DNA from: Proteinivorax tanatarense
Lineage (GTDB): Bacteria; Bacillota; Proteinivoracia; Proteinivoracales; Proteinivoracaceae
DNA: 64,000 nucleotides
Reading direction: 5' to 3'
Assembly (NCBI RefSeq): GCF_040267685.1
Contig: NZ_CP158367.1
Coordinates: 2,604,001 to 2,668,000, forward strand
Shown here: positions 52,257-61,756 of the stretch, piece by piece
Numbering within the stretch: the first letter of the stretch is position 1
How the letters are laid out: each line of letters begins with the position of its first letter
Notes under the pieces: model-generated
Seen by the model: the letters and a program-made list of their open reading frames with translations, nothing else
Databases searched by the model: none
What the model was told of the DNA's origin: nothing
Position numbers and translations under genes: made by a program

Positions 52257-53867
52257 TTAAAAGAAATTTACAGCTTGATCAAAGATATTCATCAAAATCT
52301 GTGGAAAGACCCCTAATATTATACACCCAGTTCCTAAAATAATCAATGGTACGGTCATGGTATTGGGAAGTCTGTCCCATTCCATATCCTCGTGCTCATC
52401 TTCATCATTTTTTCTTTTAAGATATGCAGAAATTATAATCGGCAAATAATACATAGCATTTAAAAATGAACTCAGCAGTATAACAAATACAAATACTGAT
52501 CTACCAGCCTCTATAGCTGCTATACTTAAATACCACTTGCTCATAAACCCATTGACACCAGGAATCCCTATCATAGATAAGGCACCTATGGTAAAAACCC
52601 CCATAGTTATGGGCATTTTGTATCCAATACCTTTAAATCCTTCAATATCTCTCCTGCCCGTTTGGTACATAACTGCACCGGCACTTAAAAATAGTGCAGC
52701 TTTCATCAATAAATGAGTGGAGATATGAAACATTGAAGCTTTGACGCCCAATGAAGTAGCCAATCCTAAACCCAGAACCATATATCCTACCTGAGCCACT
52801 GTTGAATAAGCCAACATTCTTTTAATATCAGTTTGCCGTAAAGCAAACAGCGACCCTCCTACCATCCCTACTGCAGCAATAAGTGGCAAATAATCAGAAA
52901 CTTTAAGAACGTTAATTAAATCTAATCCCAAACCTATATACAAAAACTTAATCAACGAAAATATATAAACTTTTATAACCATCCCAGACAGCACAGCGCT
53001 AGCTGGAGAAGGAGCTGAAGAATGTGCATCAGGCAACCAAAAATGCAACGGAAATACCGCGGCTTTGATAGCAAAACCAAGTAACATAAATACCAAGGCT
53101 AAAAACAGTACATTACCTGCACCACTAGATGACATATCTATAGCTGTACTAAGTTCATGTAAGTTAAATGTCCCGGTATATACGTACAACACACAGATAG
53201 CCAGCAACATTGACAATCCTCCGATAACGCCCATGTAAATATATCTATTTCCAGCTTTTATTGCAGTTTTGGAGCTATTATGGGCCACTAAAAAATAGCA
53301 GCTTATATACATAATTTCAAAAAATAAAAACATAGTTATTAAGCTATCAGCCATTATGGCACCCATAACCCCTCCATAGGTTATCATAAACCACAAATAG
53401 AACCTACTGCGATGTTGCTCTTTTTTTATAAGGTAAGAATGAGAAAATACTGTTACTAAAAGCCATAACAAACTTGCTGCCATGAGCATATAAAATGTAA
53501 GCATCTCAACCCTAAAAGCTAGTCCAAATCCCAAAATGTTGGAAAGCTCTAAATACAACCCTTCAGAACTAGCCAAGGGGTACATTAGAGATACTAGTAT
53601 TACCACAGCAAAGTTTGTATACAATAATATTATATCACGATTTTGCTCTTGTTTTAGTGTAAAAAATGTGGAAGAAGGCCCTAAAACAAAAATTAAAAAC
53701 AAAATAACTAGAGGTATATTATTGCTGCTGATGATAGCGTTTAGTATCCTTTGCCCCCCTTCTGTTACCAAAAAAAACATCAACATAAGTGAACAAAAAA
53801 ACACCAATAATGTTTTACAGCTCTTTACAAACTTGTCACTGCCATTTACTTCAATGTTTCTTTGCAT
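52257..53867 (-). CDS. MrpD-type antiporter subunit, second copy
   Basis: 536 residues with about 14 membrane helices. FALRQTDIKRMLAYSTVAQVGY is the family quinol/antiporter signature; LFFEIMYISCYFLVAHNSS has the Glu; GFAIKAAVFPLHFWLPDAHSS the Lys and the usual WLPDAH. It groups with the mrpD at 55033 rather than with the long paralogues. Forms a pair of MrpD-like subunits separated by the Cache-domain gene. Probably part of the Mrp complex or an alternative MrpD. Confidence 0.88.
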   Translation of the reverse strand: MQRNIEVNGSDKFVKSCKTLLVFFCSLMLMFFLVTEGGQRILNAIISSNNIPLVILFLIFVLGPSSTFFTLKQEQNRDIILLYTNFAVVILVSLMYPLASSEGLYLELSNILGFGLAFRVEMLTFYMLMAASLLWLLVTVFSHSYLIKKEQHRSRFYLWFMITYGGVMGAIMADSLITMFLFFEIMYISCYFLVAHNSSKTAIKAGNRYIYMGVIGGLSMLLAICVLYVYTGTFNLHELSTAIDMSSSGAGNVLFLALVFMLLGFAIKAAVFPLHFWLPDAHSSAPSPASAVLSGMVIKVYIFSLIKFLYIGLGLDLINVLKVSDYLPLIAAVGMVGGSLFALRQTDIKRMLAYSTVAQVGYMVLGLGLATSLGVKASMFHISTHLLMKAALFLSAGAVMYQTGRRDIEGFKGIGYKMPITMGVFTIGALSMIGIPGVNGFMSKWYLSIAAIEAGRSVFVFVILLSSFLNAMYYLPIIISAYLKRKNDEDEHEDMEWDRLPNTMTVPLIILGTGCIILGVFPQILMNIFDQAVNFF

Positions 53868-53890
53868 TTCTATGCCCCCTAAAATATCTT

Positions 53891-54883
53891 TTACCCTTTT
53901 GCATTTTTACCTCTGCGACTTATAGTAAACACCATCAACCCTATAAAAGTTAATATACCGCCGACTACGATAATGTTAACTAAACCCTTAGAGGTTGAAG
54001 TTAGTTCTGACAGTTTAACCACCGCTACAATATGCCAATCCCAAGGCTCAAACTGTTTAAAACGAGCATATTTTTCTTCACCTTGGTACCTAAATTCTAA
54101 AGAGCCATTTGCTTTTTCAATTATCTCGTCAGTAGCAGCATGTTCAGCTATTTGATGTTTTTTTTCGGTAGGAGAAAATACTAGCTCTTTTTCTGAATCC
54201 ATTATATAAAGATATCCGGTCTTACCAATCTTTACATCCGACAAAATTTCTTTAAGATTGTCATCTATTTCTTCCAACCCAGAGTAGATCATCCCAATCA
54301 CTTCACCACTTTTATCTTCAAGGGGATAATAATTGGTTATATTCCATGAATTGGCCACCCAAGCCCTAGAGTAATAGCTCTCCCCTTGTGATACAGTATT
54401 GTATATGTCTGTGCCATCCTCTATATAGGTTCCTGTAATTCTTTCTCCGTCATCATCTAATACAGTGGTACTAACTCTAATAAATTTATCTTCTTCTTTT
54501 ACAAATACCGTAAAGTCTCCTCCTACTAGCTCAGATAACTCATCTACAAAGTCATTATCCCCGGTTAAATTAACACTTCCAGCCTTTAAATTAGGAGCTT
54601 CAACACCGTTTAAGTCTGCAACTTCACTATAATCAACTTCTAAAACTCCATAATTATTTAACTTATCCATAGCAACATCTATTTTGTTGCTAATAGTTTT
54701 TTTGACCAACTTTTCTCTATATTCAATTAAGGTATAGACAGAGTTTAGCGCAAAATCCACTTTTTCCTTTTCATCTTCTATTTTTTCAGCTTGGTTTTGC
54801 TGAAAACTAAAATAGGATAGAGTGCCTACAACTAGTAGTATTGTTAATAAATAAACTACCAAAAGTCCAATTTTGTTTTTCAT
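53891..54883 (-). CDS. Orphan Cache-domain membrane sensor inside the Mrp locus
   Basis: 330 residues, GGGGGG 6 bases before ATG. Helix 1 (about 5-24) anchors an external domain of about 270 residues of the Cache_3/Cache_2 type. Visible marks are SYYSRAWVANSWNITNYYPL, DKSGEVIGMIYSGLEEID, IGKTGYLYIMDSEKELVFSP and FKQFEPWDWHIVAVV. Helix 2 (about 303-322) is followed only by a short basic tail (RRGKNAKG): no HAMP, methyl-accepting, kinase or GGDEF output is attached. Such domains bind small ligands in receptors. Within an antiporter operon it may sense an external solute for the complex or pair with a separate output protein. Role unknown. Confidence 0.82.
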   Translation of the reverse strand: MKNKIGLLVVYLLTILLVVGTLSYFSFQQNQAEKIEDEKEKVDFALNSVYTLIEYREKLVKKTISNKIDVAMDKLNNYGVLEVDYSEVADLNGVEAPNLKAGSVNLTGDNDFVDELSELVGGDFTVFVKEEDKFIRVSTTVLDDDGERITGTYIEDGTDIYNTVSQGESYYSRAWVANSWNITNYYPLEDKSGEVIGMIYSGLEEIDDNLKEILSDVKIGKTGYLYIMDSEKELVFSPTEKKHQIAEHAATDEIIEKANGSLEFRYQGEEKYARFKQFEPWDWHIVAVVKLSELTSTSKGLVNIIVVGGILTFIGLMVFTISRRGKNAKG

Positions 54884-55032
54884 TTATATCCCCCCTAAGG
54901 TTAGTTTAATATTGGCGATTGTAATGCTCTATTATGCCTTATATAGCAACGTTTTTTAAGATAATATCATCTAGCTATTAGTTAAGGCTTAAAAATAGAG
55001 TTACACTTCAATTACTAAAAAGCCTCAAACAG

Positions 55033-56520
55033 TTAATTTAAAAATGTGGGTACAACGTTTTCAATAGTATCCATTAACAAATTAGGGAAAAAGCCAAATA
55101 ATACACAACTGAAACCTAATAAAACCAAAGGAATTAGCATAGTTACTGGGATTTTATCTAGTATCAATGTTTTAATTCTAGATTTATCCTCTTTAATAAA
55201 TGCAGAAATGATTATCGGCAGATAATAAATGGCATTTAGAAAGGAACTTAAAAGAATCACTATGATAAAACCTGATTGTCCAGCTTCTAAAACTGCAACA
55301 CCTAAATAAAACTTGCTCATAAACCCTATTATACCAGGTATTCCTACCATTCCTAAAGCAGCAATTGTAAATACCGTCATAGTCACTGGCATCTCATATC
55401 CTATTCCATCCAGCTTAGTAATGTTTCTCTGATTTTTTTTGTATATTATAGTCCCTGCACTTAAAAATAGTGCTGCTTTCATCATTGCATGGGAAAAAAT
55501 GTGGAAAAAACCAGCCGCTAAGCCAAATTCAGTTGCAAGCCCTATACCTAAAAACATATATCCAATCTGAGCAACAGAGGAATATGCTAGCATTCTCTTT
55601 ATATCTTTTTGACCTATAGCAAAAATAGACCCCATTATCATACTTAATGCCGCAAAGTACGTTAAAAAAGTTGTTATATCCAATGCTTGGGAAATCTCAA
55701 CACCGATAACATTAAAGATAATCTTTGCCATTGTAAAAACATAAACCTTTACTACTAACCCTGATAGCAAAGCGCTAGAGGGAGTCGGCGCACTGGAGTG
55801 GGCGTCAGGAAGCCATACATGAAGCGGAAACATAGCCGCTTTTATCCCCAAACCCGTAAACATAAAACCAACAGCCAATAAAATATTAGTTGGATAATAT
55901 TGCCAAACATCTGCTATAACATTATTAACTTCTACTATATTCAAATGTCCCGTCACCATATAAAGCAAAGCAATTCCAAACATAAACGATATTGACCCTA
56001 AAGTATTTAGAATTAAATATCTAAATGAAGCCAAAAAATTGACTTTTTTATGTTTAATAGAAATAATTCCACAAGAGGTTAAAGATAAAATCTCCATAAA
56101 AACATATATATTAAATAAATCATTACTAAAAGTAATTCCTACCATTGCAAATATCAAAGTAAATACAATAGTATAGTAGCTCAAAGTCTTCGAGGAATCT
56201 ACTTCATGCTCAATATCCTCTAAAGAAAACAACACAACTATTGCCGACACTGACACAATCAACAAAGTAAGAAGAGCAGAAAATCCATCTATGGCAAACT
56301 CAATCCCTAACTGCCTACTCCAGTTACCAAAGTTATAAGTAAAGGGGCCTTCAGCCTGGACATATAAAAAAGTAAGAGCGGATAAAATAATTGCCACGCC
56401 AAAAGTACCCATCAACATAAACTTTACAACATTGTCAAACCGCTTTTTTATTACAGGAGTGGATACACCCACTATTAAAAACAAGGACATAATTATTATT
56501 GGAAAATGAGTACTATTCAT
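55033..56520 (-). CDS. mrpD: Na+/H+ antiporter subunit MrpD, first copy
   Basis: 495 residues from ATG 56520 (AAGGAG 11 bases upstream; a GTG at 56532 is the alternative), overlapping the mrpC stop. Family motifs FAIGQKDIKRMLAYSSVAQIGY, VFMEILSLTSCGIISIKHK with the conserved Glu, and GLGIKAAMFPLHVWLPDAHSS with the Lys and WLPDAH. About 14 helices. It is the ion-translocating subunit placed in order after B and C. Confidence 0.93.
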   Translation of the reverse strand: MNSTHFPIIIMSLFLIVGVSTPVIKKRFDNVVKFMLMGTFGVAIILSALTFLYVQAEGPFTYNFGNWSRQLGIEFAIDGFSALLTLLIVSVSAIVVLFSLEDIEHEVDSSKTLSYYTIVFTLIFAMVGITFSNDLFNIYVFMEILSLTSCGIISIKHKKVNFLASFRYLILNTLGSISFMFGIALLYMVTGHLNIVEVNNVIADVWQYYPTNILLAVGFMFTGLGIKAAMFPLHVWLPDAHSSAPTPSSALLSGLVVKVYVFTMAKIIFNVIGVEISQALDITTFLTYFAALSMIMGSIFAIGQKDIKRMLAYSSVAQIGYMFLGIGLATEFGLAAGFFHIFSHAMMKAALFLSAGTIIYKKNQRNITKLDGIGYEMPVTMTVFTIAALGMVGIPGIIGFMSKFYLGVAVLEAGQSGFIIVILLSSFLNAIYYLPIIISAFIKEDKSRIKTLILDKIPVTMLIPLVLLGFSCVLFGFFPNLLMDTIENVVPTFLN

Positions 56521-56890
56521 TGGGTAAATCACTCCTTATTTCCATGATTTCATCCATATCTAATGTGCCATACTCGTCATAAATTCTAATAATTAAACTT
56601 AAAGCATAAGCAGTCAAGCTTATGGCAACTACTATACCGGTTAAAATAATAATAGAGGGAAGGGGGTTTACATAAATAGCATCGCTATTTTCTCCAATTA
56701 TAGGCGCTTCTCCCCCTGCTACATAACCTATAGAAACAAAAAATAAAAACACCGATGTCTCCATGATGTTAATGCCTATTACTTTTTTTAACAAGTTGGA
56801 ATGGGTAAGAACTGTATATAATCCTATTACAAACAACACAGCCGCTCCTACATAATTTATATGATCTAGAAGCTCATTAATTAGCTCCAT
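56513..56890 (-). CDS. mrpC: Antiporter subunit MrpC (NuoK-like)
   Basis: 125 residues with three helices; GLYTVLTHSNLLKKVIGINI and METSVFLFFVSIGY are the NuoK/MnhC signature, including the helix Glu. ATG directly follows mrpB. Confidence 0.93.
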   Translation of the reverse strand: MELINELLDHINYVGAAVLFVIGLYTVLTHSNLLKKVIGINIMETSVFLFFVSIGYVAGGEAPIIGENSDAIYVNPLPSIIILTGIVVAISLTAYALSLIIRIYDEYGTLDMDEIMEIRSDLPNE

Positions 56891-56892
56891 AG

Positions 56893-57315
56893 CTAGTCCT
56901 CCTCAATAATGGTGTGAAATAACGTTATTAAAGTACTTGCCACCTTCATACCTATAGCCATAGTTGCAATAGGTATAAAACCAGCACTTAAAATTCTGCC
57001 AGTTTGACCTAAATCAAAACCAGCATCAGCATTGGTTAAAAAATTATTTCCTGTTACAATGCCAACCATCCCCAAGGCTAAAAGCAGTAAAATTGCGCTG
57101 GATTCTATGACCTTGGACACATGGTGAGGCATTTTTTTTGATGCACCTTCTAGCCCAAAGGCCAAAGTCAAAAGTATAATACTAGCACCTAAAATAGCAC
57201 CTCCGGCAAAACCGCCTCCCGGCGAAAGATGCCCGTGCATTATTATAAAAATCCCGTATAGCTGAATAAAAGGAATCGTTAATCTACTTATTACTTTTAC
57301 TATTAAATCATTCAT
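56893..57315 (-). CDS. mrpB: Antiporter subunit MrpB
   Basis: 140 residues, four helices. MHGHLSPGGGFAGGAILGAS is the MnhB signature. It follows the MbhE-like gene directly, as in archaeal-type split Mrp clusters. Confidence 0.93.
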   Translation of the reverse strand: MNDLIVKVISRLTIPFIQLYGIFIIMHGHLSPGGGFAGGAILGASIILLTLAFGLEGASKKMPHHVSKVIESSAILLLLALGMVGIVTGNNFLTNADAGFDLGQTGRILSAGFIPIATMAIGMKVASTLITLFHTIIEED

Positions 57316-57621
57316 TTAGTTTTCCCCCTCATTTCCATGCTGAGGTGCATTTCCTCTCTTTAGAACCGATACAACTACAGTAATTCCTGTAAAAAGCACC
57401 ACTGTTTCACCTAGAGTGTCAAAAAACCTGTAGTCTGTTAGTAACGCTGAAATTACATTAGGTGAATTGGTATCTTCTATTGAGTTTTCTAAATAGTATT
57501 CAGTAACTTCTTCAGTGTAGGCAGGGTTGTCGACACTGCCAAGGGCAGGCATTTCCAATATCCCTGATATTAACACTATCAACAATCCAAACAACAATAT
57601 CGCCAGTATTCCTTTTTTCAC
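57316..57621 (-). CDS. MbhE-like subunit (split MrpA tail)
   Basis: 101 residues, two helices with an external loop. DYRFFDTLGETVVLFTGITV is the conserved YRxFDTLGE motif of MbhE and of the C-terminal part of MrpA. As a separate gene it shows that MrpA is split here. Confidence 0.88.
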   Translation of the reverse strand: MKKGILAILLFGLLIVLISGILEMPALGSVDNPAYTEEVTEYYLENSIEDTNSPNVISALLTDYRFFDTLGETVVLFTGITVVVSVLKRGNAPQHGNEGEN

Positions 57622-57857
57622 TTTTCAGTCCTCCTTGTCCTACTAATGACAGCTACGAAAAGCATGGTGGTTACCCCTGCACCCATGGCAGCTTCAGTTA
57701 AGGCGATATCGGGAGCTTTTAAAAGCAACCATAGCACCGCCATTGTAACACTATATGCACCAAAAATTACTACAGCACTTAACAAGTCCTTTGTACGCTC
57801 TACTGCTAAAGCACAACATATTAAAAATAAAATTAAAACTACATTTAGCACTAACAT
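57618..57857 (-). CDS. DUF4040/MbhD-like subunit (split MrpA tail)
   Basis: 79 residues, three helices. LLLKAPDIALTEAAMGAGVT is the MbhD/DUF4040 motif (conserved Asp and Glu). Overlaps the MbhE-like gene by 4 bases. The equivalent of a MrpA C-terminal segment. Confidence 0.9.
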   Translation of the reverse strand: MLVLNVVLILFLICCALAVERTKDLLSAVVIFGAYSVTMAVLWLLLKAPDIALTEAAMGAGVTTMLFVAVISRTRRTEK

Positions 57858-57873
57858 TTTTCCACCTCCACCA

Positions 57874-58164
57874 TTACTTTTTTTGGTTATAGTCTGCCTT
57901 TGCTATTATATGTGCTGCAGTGGGATTGGTAAGCCAAATAAAAACAATAACCAAAAATAGTTTTATGGCGACATCTAATTCTCCATGAGAATACACCATA
58001 AGACCTAAAAGTATTAGCCCCGCACCCAAAGTATCGCATTTAGTAGTTGCATGCATCTTAGAATAAACATCGGGCATTCTCAAAAGACCTATTGTGCCTA
58101 CCAAAAAGAAAAAAGCACCCGCTAGCAATAAAGTTCCTGATAAAATATTCACTATCAACTCCAT
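57874..58164 (-). CDS. mrpG: Antiporter subunit MrpG
   Basis: 96 residues, three helices. FFLVGTIGLLRMPDVYSKMH and ATTKCDTLGAGLILLG are the MnhG signature. Confidence 0.93.
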   Translation of the reverse strand: MELIVNILSGTLLLAGAFFFLVGTIGLLRMPDVYSKMHATTKCDTLGAGLILLGLMVYSHGELDVAIKLFLVIVFIWLTNPTAAHIIAKADYNQKK

Positions 58165-58175
58165 ATGATCACTCC

Positions 58176-58442
58176 TTAATCCAATCGGCCTTTTTCTAGG
58201 TATTTGGAAACTGACACTGTAGCGACAAAGCCCATCATAGCATATACAAGGGCCACATCTACAAAAGCTCCTTGTCCATTAACTATGGCTAACAATGCTA
58301 TAATAATGGCAACTTTAGTAAAAATAACGTTAATTGCTATTACTCTATGAGCAGCCTTTGGCCCTTTATATGCTACATACAGTCCAACAAAAGCCAGTAA
58401 AGCTAAAAAAACTAGTATCCCTTGCATTATTAAAGCTATCAT
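58176..58442 (-). CDS. mrpF: Antiporter subunit MrpF
   Basis: 88 residues, three helices, with KGPKAAHRVIAINVIFTK and DVALVYAMMGFVATVSVSKY as in MnhF. Three bases from mrpE. Confidence 0.92.
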   Translation of the reverse strand: MIALIMQGILVFLALLAFVGLYVAYKGPKAAHRVIAINVIFTKVAIIIALLAIVNGQGAFVDVALVYAMMGFVATVSVSKYLEKGRLD

Positions 58443-58445
58443 ATC

Positions 58446-58940
58446 TTATTCCTCCATTTTTTTTGCGTATTGTTCCATAGGAGAATCTTCTAATCCTTCT
58501 GCTACGCCATCAGTCAAAGCATGAATAATAAACTCGTTTTCTTTAATATCTACAGTCAAGGTCCCTGGCGTTAAAGTTATAGAATTACCATATAACACTT
58601 TGATAAAATCATTTTTAAAGCTAAGCTTCTTTTTTACAAAGTGAGGTTTTACAGGTAATGAAGGACTAAGAACTATTTTCGCTACATAAATTCCTGACTT
58701 AAATATTTCAATAATCAAAACAGGAATGTAGGTGAAAAAAATCACTAGTTTTTTCATAGAATATAACGGCATTTCTTCTTTTCTTAACAATATATCTCTT
58801 GAGTAAATAAGAATTGTCCAACAAACCACAAACCCTATGGCTATAGACTCCATTGTTACTTTTGGAGATAACACCAACCAAAAACCAAGCAATGGAAAAA
58901 ACATTACAATCATTTCTAAAAGACCAGCTTTTTTTTGCAT
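58446..58940 (-). CDS. mrpE: Antiporter subunit MrpE
   Basis: 164 residues, two to three helices. YIPVLIIEIFKSGIYVAKIV and VLYGNSITLTPGTLTVDIKE are the MnhE signature. First of the compact mrpE-F-G-MbhD-MbhE-B-C-D run. Confidence 0.93.
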   Translation of the reverse strand: MQKKAGLLEMIVMFFPLLGFWLVLSPKVTMESIAIGFVVCWTILIYSRDILLRKEEMPLYSMKKLVIFFTYIPVLIIEIFKSGIYVAKIVLSPSLPVKPHFVKKKLSFKNDFIKVLYGNSITLTPGTLTVDIKENEFIIHALTDGVAEGLEDSPMEQYAKKMEE

Positions 58941-59044
58941 ATACTCACCCCTTTATTAAATCAAGTGAAGTTCCTCAATTAAAATATTACATCTTAAAAT
59001 GAATAATGGCAATAGCTAAAAAAGGATAAGTTCCAATATTGATA

Positions 59045-61195
59045 TCATTTGACAACAAATAAAAAAACCAACATTAAAGTAAGTACCACAGAATATATGA
59101 TTATATCGCAGTTTATAATAGAGTACTCTACCTTATTAGCTCCTTTGTATACAAGGCTTACAAATTTGTTTATAACTCCTTCTCCGCTTTTGTTATTTTC
59201 ACTATTTAAAGTAACCTTTTTATTTATATTACTATTCTTATCTGATCGCTGTTTTTTCCTATTTATTTTTTTATCAAAAAACTCAACCGCTTTTAGCACT
59301 ACAGTCAAAGGTAACGCACAAATATAACCTACACTCAACCACCTAGGAAAGTTTAAGTGAAACAAATGAAACTTGGTTCCTAAACAAAATATAGTTAACC
59401 CCATCAAATAAACTGGTATCATCCCTAACAAATCTGATCGAGCAAAAATATTAATATCAACAATATAGTTGTCTATAAATTCAGGGTCATATGTTACACT
59501 TTCAGCTGAGGGTATTATAATTGTATCTAGCAAAAAATTGGGGAATATCCCTATAAAGATAATCATAATAGCTATTCCTGACATCGCTAAATTCATCATG
59601 GGGTATTCACCCTTGACATTCTTAAGATTCTCGGGACACTTGCCTAAAAAGATATAGTAAGTCCATTTAATAAAAGAACAGGCTGTACCTGCACTTATTA
59701 GCACAAATAAAAGTTCTGCTAATTTAAAAGAGGAATGACCATACATAAAAGATTCTTCTATAGCGTGATGTAGTAAAGTTTTACTGGCAAATCCATTAAA
59801 TAACGGCATTCCAGTAATTCCTAAAGCTGCAATAGTGCTAACTGCAAATGTAAAAGGAAGTTTTCTCCACAATCCACCCATTTTATACATATCTAAAGTG
59901 CCTATTTTAAGGTAAACTACTCCAGCGACCATAAACAATAAGCTCTTAAATAAAGCGTGGTTTATAATATGGTACACCGCTCCAGAATACCCCATAGCCC
60001 CTTTATATCCAAGATACACCGCCACACCAATTCCCATAATAATATAACCCATTTGGCTTACACTATGGTAAGCTAACATTCTTTTCATATTACCTTGCTG
60101 GAGAGCCATAAATACCCCAATTCCCATAGTAAGAATACCCATCCAGATTAGCACAAACCCTATATTTTGAGATGTTATCCAAACACTATCTGTAAATCCT
60201 TCCAGTACTTGATAAGGTTCAGGAAAAGAGAAGGTAGTGAGTATCCTAATCATCCCATATGCGCCTATTTTAACCATTATGCCCGACAGTAATGCACTAG
60301 CAGGTGTAGGTGCTATAGGATGAGCTTTTGGCAACCAAATATGCAACGGCACTAACCCTGCCTTTACGCCAAATCCGACTATAAACAAAGCTAAAATAAC
60401 ATACTCTATACCGCCTAAGTTTTGCAACTCTACAGCTAAGTTTGAGTATTCTAAGGTGCCGACATTTACAAATAAAAGAACCATTGCTAACAGTATACAT
60501 AAGCCTCCCATGATCCCCATATAAATATAGCTATCCCCGGCTTCGATACATTTTTTTGTTTCACAATGAACAACTAGCATATAAGAACTAAAAGTCATTC
60601 CTTCAAAGAATAAAAAGGTAGTAAAAAGACAACCAGACAATATTGTTCCCAGTATAAAGCCAAATGTTAGCATCAGGAACAGATAAAATCTGTTCCTGTG
60701 CTCTTCCATATTCATGTAATCTGGAGCGTATATAGTAACCATTAGCCATATAATGGTGGTGAGTAGGCCTAAAACCAGCGCTAACATATCAAGAGTAAAA
60801 TTTAAACCTAATCCCAAAACTTCTGAAACCTGTAGTGTTATAACACCTTCAGATACAGCGGGGATTGTAATTACCATCATTATGAAGGTAATAAAGGTTA
60901 CATTAACTACTAAAATATCTCTTAAAACTTCGTGATTTGAAAACATTAACACAGCTAAGGTTCCAAATATCAAAGGTATAAATATTATTAACAACACGTA
61001 ACCATTAAAACCATATACAAAGCTAATTAGTTCTGTTCTAAAGTTGCTAAAATAGCCTAACTCCATGCTAAAGATAACAGCCAAAGCTGCTATTGTTAGC
61101 AAAAATATTATCCCATTATTAATCGCTGTTAGGGAGTTTAACGACCTTTTAGATTCTCTTGGTGAGCATATATTTTTTTGCTTTTGAAGTTCCAT
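59045..61195 (-). CDS. Long NuoL/HyfB-type antiporter-like membrane subunit, paralogue 1
   Basis: 716 residues, GGGGGATTAAGT before ATG. Motifs FFEGMTFSSYMLVVHCETKK (Glu), GFGVKAGLVPLHIWLPKAHP (Lys and variant WLPKAH) and MALQQGNMKRMLAYHSVSQM. A charged tail (FFDKKINRKKQRSDKNSNIN) and a final helix CDIIIYSVVLTLMLVFLFVV close it. It shares the C-terminal extension with paralogues 2 and 3 and is very close to paralogue 3. It stands where a MrpA core would be expected before mrpE, so it may be the MrpA equivalent with MbhD/MbhE supplied separately. Confidence 0.9.
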   Translation of the reverse strand: MELQKQKNICSPRESKRSLNSLTAINNGIIFLLTIAALAVIFSMELGYFSNFRTELISFVYGFNGYVLLIIFIPLIFGTLAVLMFSNHEVLRDILVVNVTFITFIMMVITIPAVSEGVITLQVSEVLGLGLNFTLDMLALVLGLLTTIIWLMVTIYAPDYMNMEEHRNRFYLFLMLTFGFILGTILSGCLFTTFLFFEGMTFSSYMLVVHCETKKCIEAGDSYIYMGIMGGLCILLAMVLLFVNVGTLEYSNLAVELQNLGGIEYVILALFIVGFGVKAGLVPLHIWLPKAHPIAPTPASALLSGIMVKIGAYGMIRILTTFSFPEPYQVLEGFTDSVWITSQNIGFVLIWMGILTMGIGVFMALQQGNMKRMLAYHSVSQMGYIIMGIGVAVYLGYKGAMGYSGAVYHIINHALFKSLLFMVAGVVYLKIGTLDMYKMGGLWRKLPFTFAVSTIAALGITGMPLFNGFASKTLLHHAIEESFMYGHSSFKLAELLFVLISAGTACSFIKWTYYIFLGKCPENLKNVKGEYPMMNLAMSGIAIMIIFIGIFPNFLLDTIIIPSAESVTYDPEFIDNYIVDINIFARSDLLGMIPVYLMGLTIFCLGTKFHLFHLNFPRWLSVGYICALPLTVVLKAVEFFDKKINRKKQRSDKNSNINKKVTLNSENNKSGEGVINKFVSLVYKGANKVEYSIINCDIIIYSVVLTLMLVFLFVVK

Positions 61196-61241
61196 ACTTA
61201 ATCCCCCACAGTAATTATTAAGCGAGAAATTTTTACCTTTC

Positions 61242-61727
61242 CTACTTAATTATATTTCTTTTTATAGCTGGCCAAATAGTTATAGCTAATATTCCACCTA
61301 AGGTCGCTGTAAACAACTGAGGCAGTTGTAACATAGCGGCGGGCTCTGGCGGTATGTCCACAATTAAACGAACCACAAAAGTTAAAATAAGGAACTTACC
61401 AAAAGAACTACAAGCAACAGCTATAAACTTATTCCTTTTATAAAAGATCATAAAAATAATTATCAAAGCCCAGTTGCTTATTATTATAAACGGAATTACC
61501 GGGCCTAAAATTGGTGGCAATATCCCTCTAATAAAGGCTATCAAAGGCGTTAGCCCTCCAACTATTATAGAACCATATATGCCAACAGAAAGAGCAGCTA
61601 ACACTAACATTGCATTTACTACAATTCCCGTCACCATTTGCGGAAGACCTAGCATTTGAAATGTCAAAGTAATAGCTAACAAAATACCAGTTTGAGTTAT
61701 AAATCTTACATGTTTATGTCTCCCCAT
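61242..61727 (-). CDS. Small membrane protein, ECF S-component-like
   Basis: 161 residues with about five helices. ITQTGILLAITLTFQMLGLP, VNAMLVLAALSVGIYGSIIV and GGLTPLIAFIRGILPPIL have the spacing of ECF transporter substrate-binding (S) components, but no ATPase or EcfT gene is nearby. GGGGAGAGAG precedes the ATG. It lies between the unknown 328-residue membrane protein and paralogue 1. A role in the complex or in importing a cofactor is possible; unassigned. Confidence 0.6.
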   Translation of the reverse strand: MGRHKHVRFITQTGILLAITLTFQMLGLPQMVTGIVVNAMLVLAALSVGIYGSIIVGGLTPLIAFIRGILPPILGPVIPFIIISNWALIIIFMIFYKRNKFIAVACSSFGKFLILTFVVRLIVDIPPEPAAMLQLPQLFTATLGGILAITIWPAIKRNIIK

Positions 61728-61756
61728 AATTTTCTCTCTCCCCTATCTATAATAGA

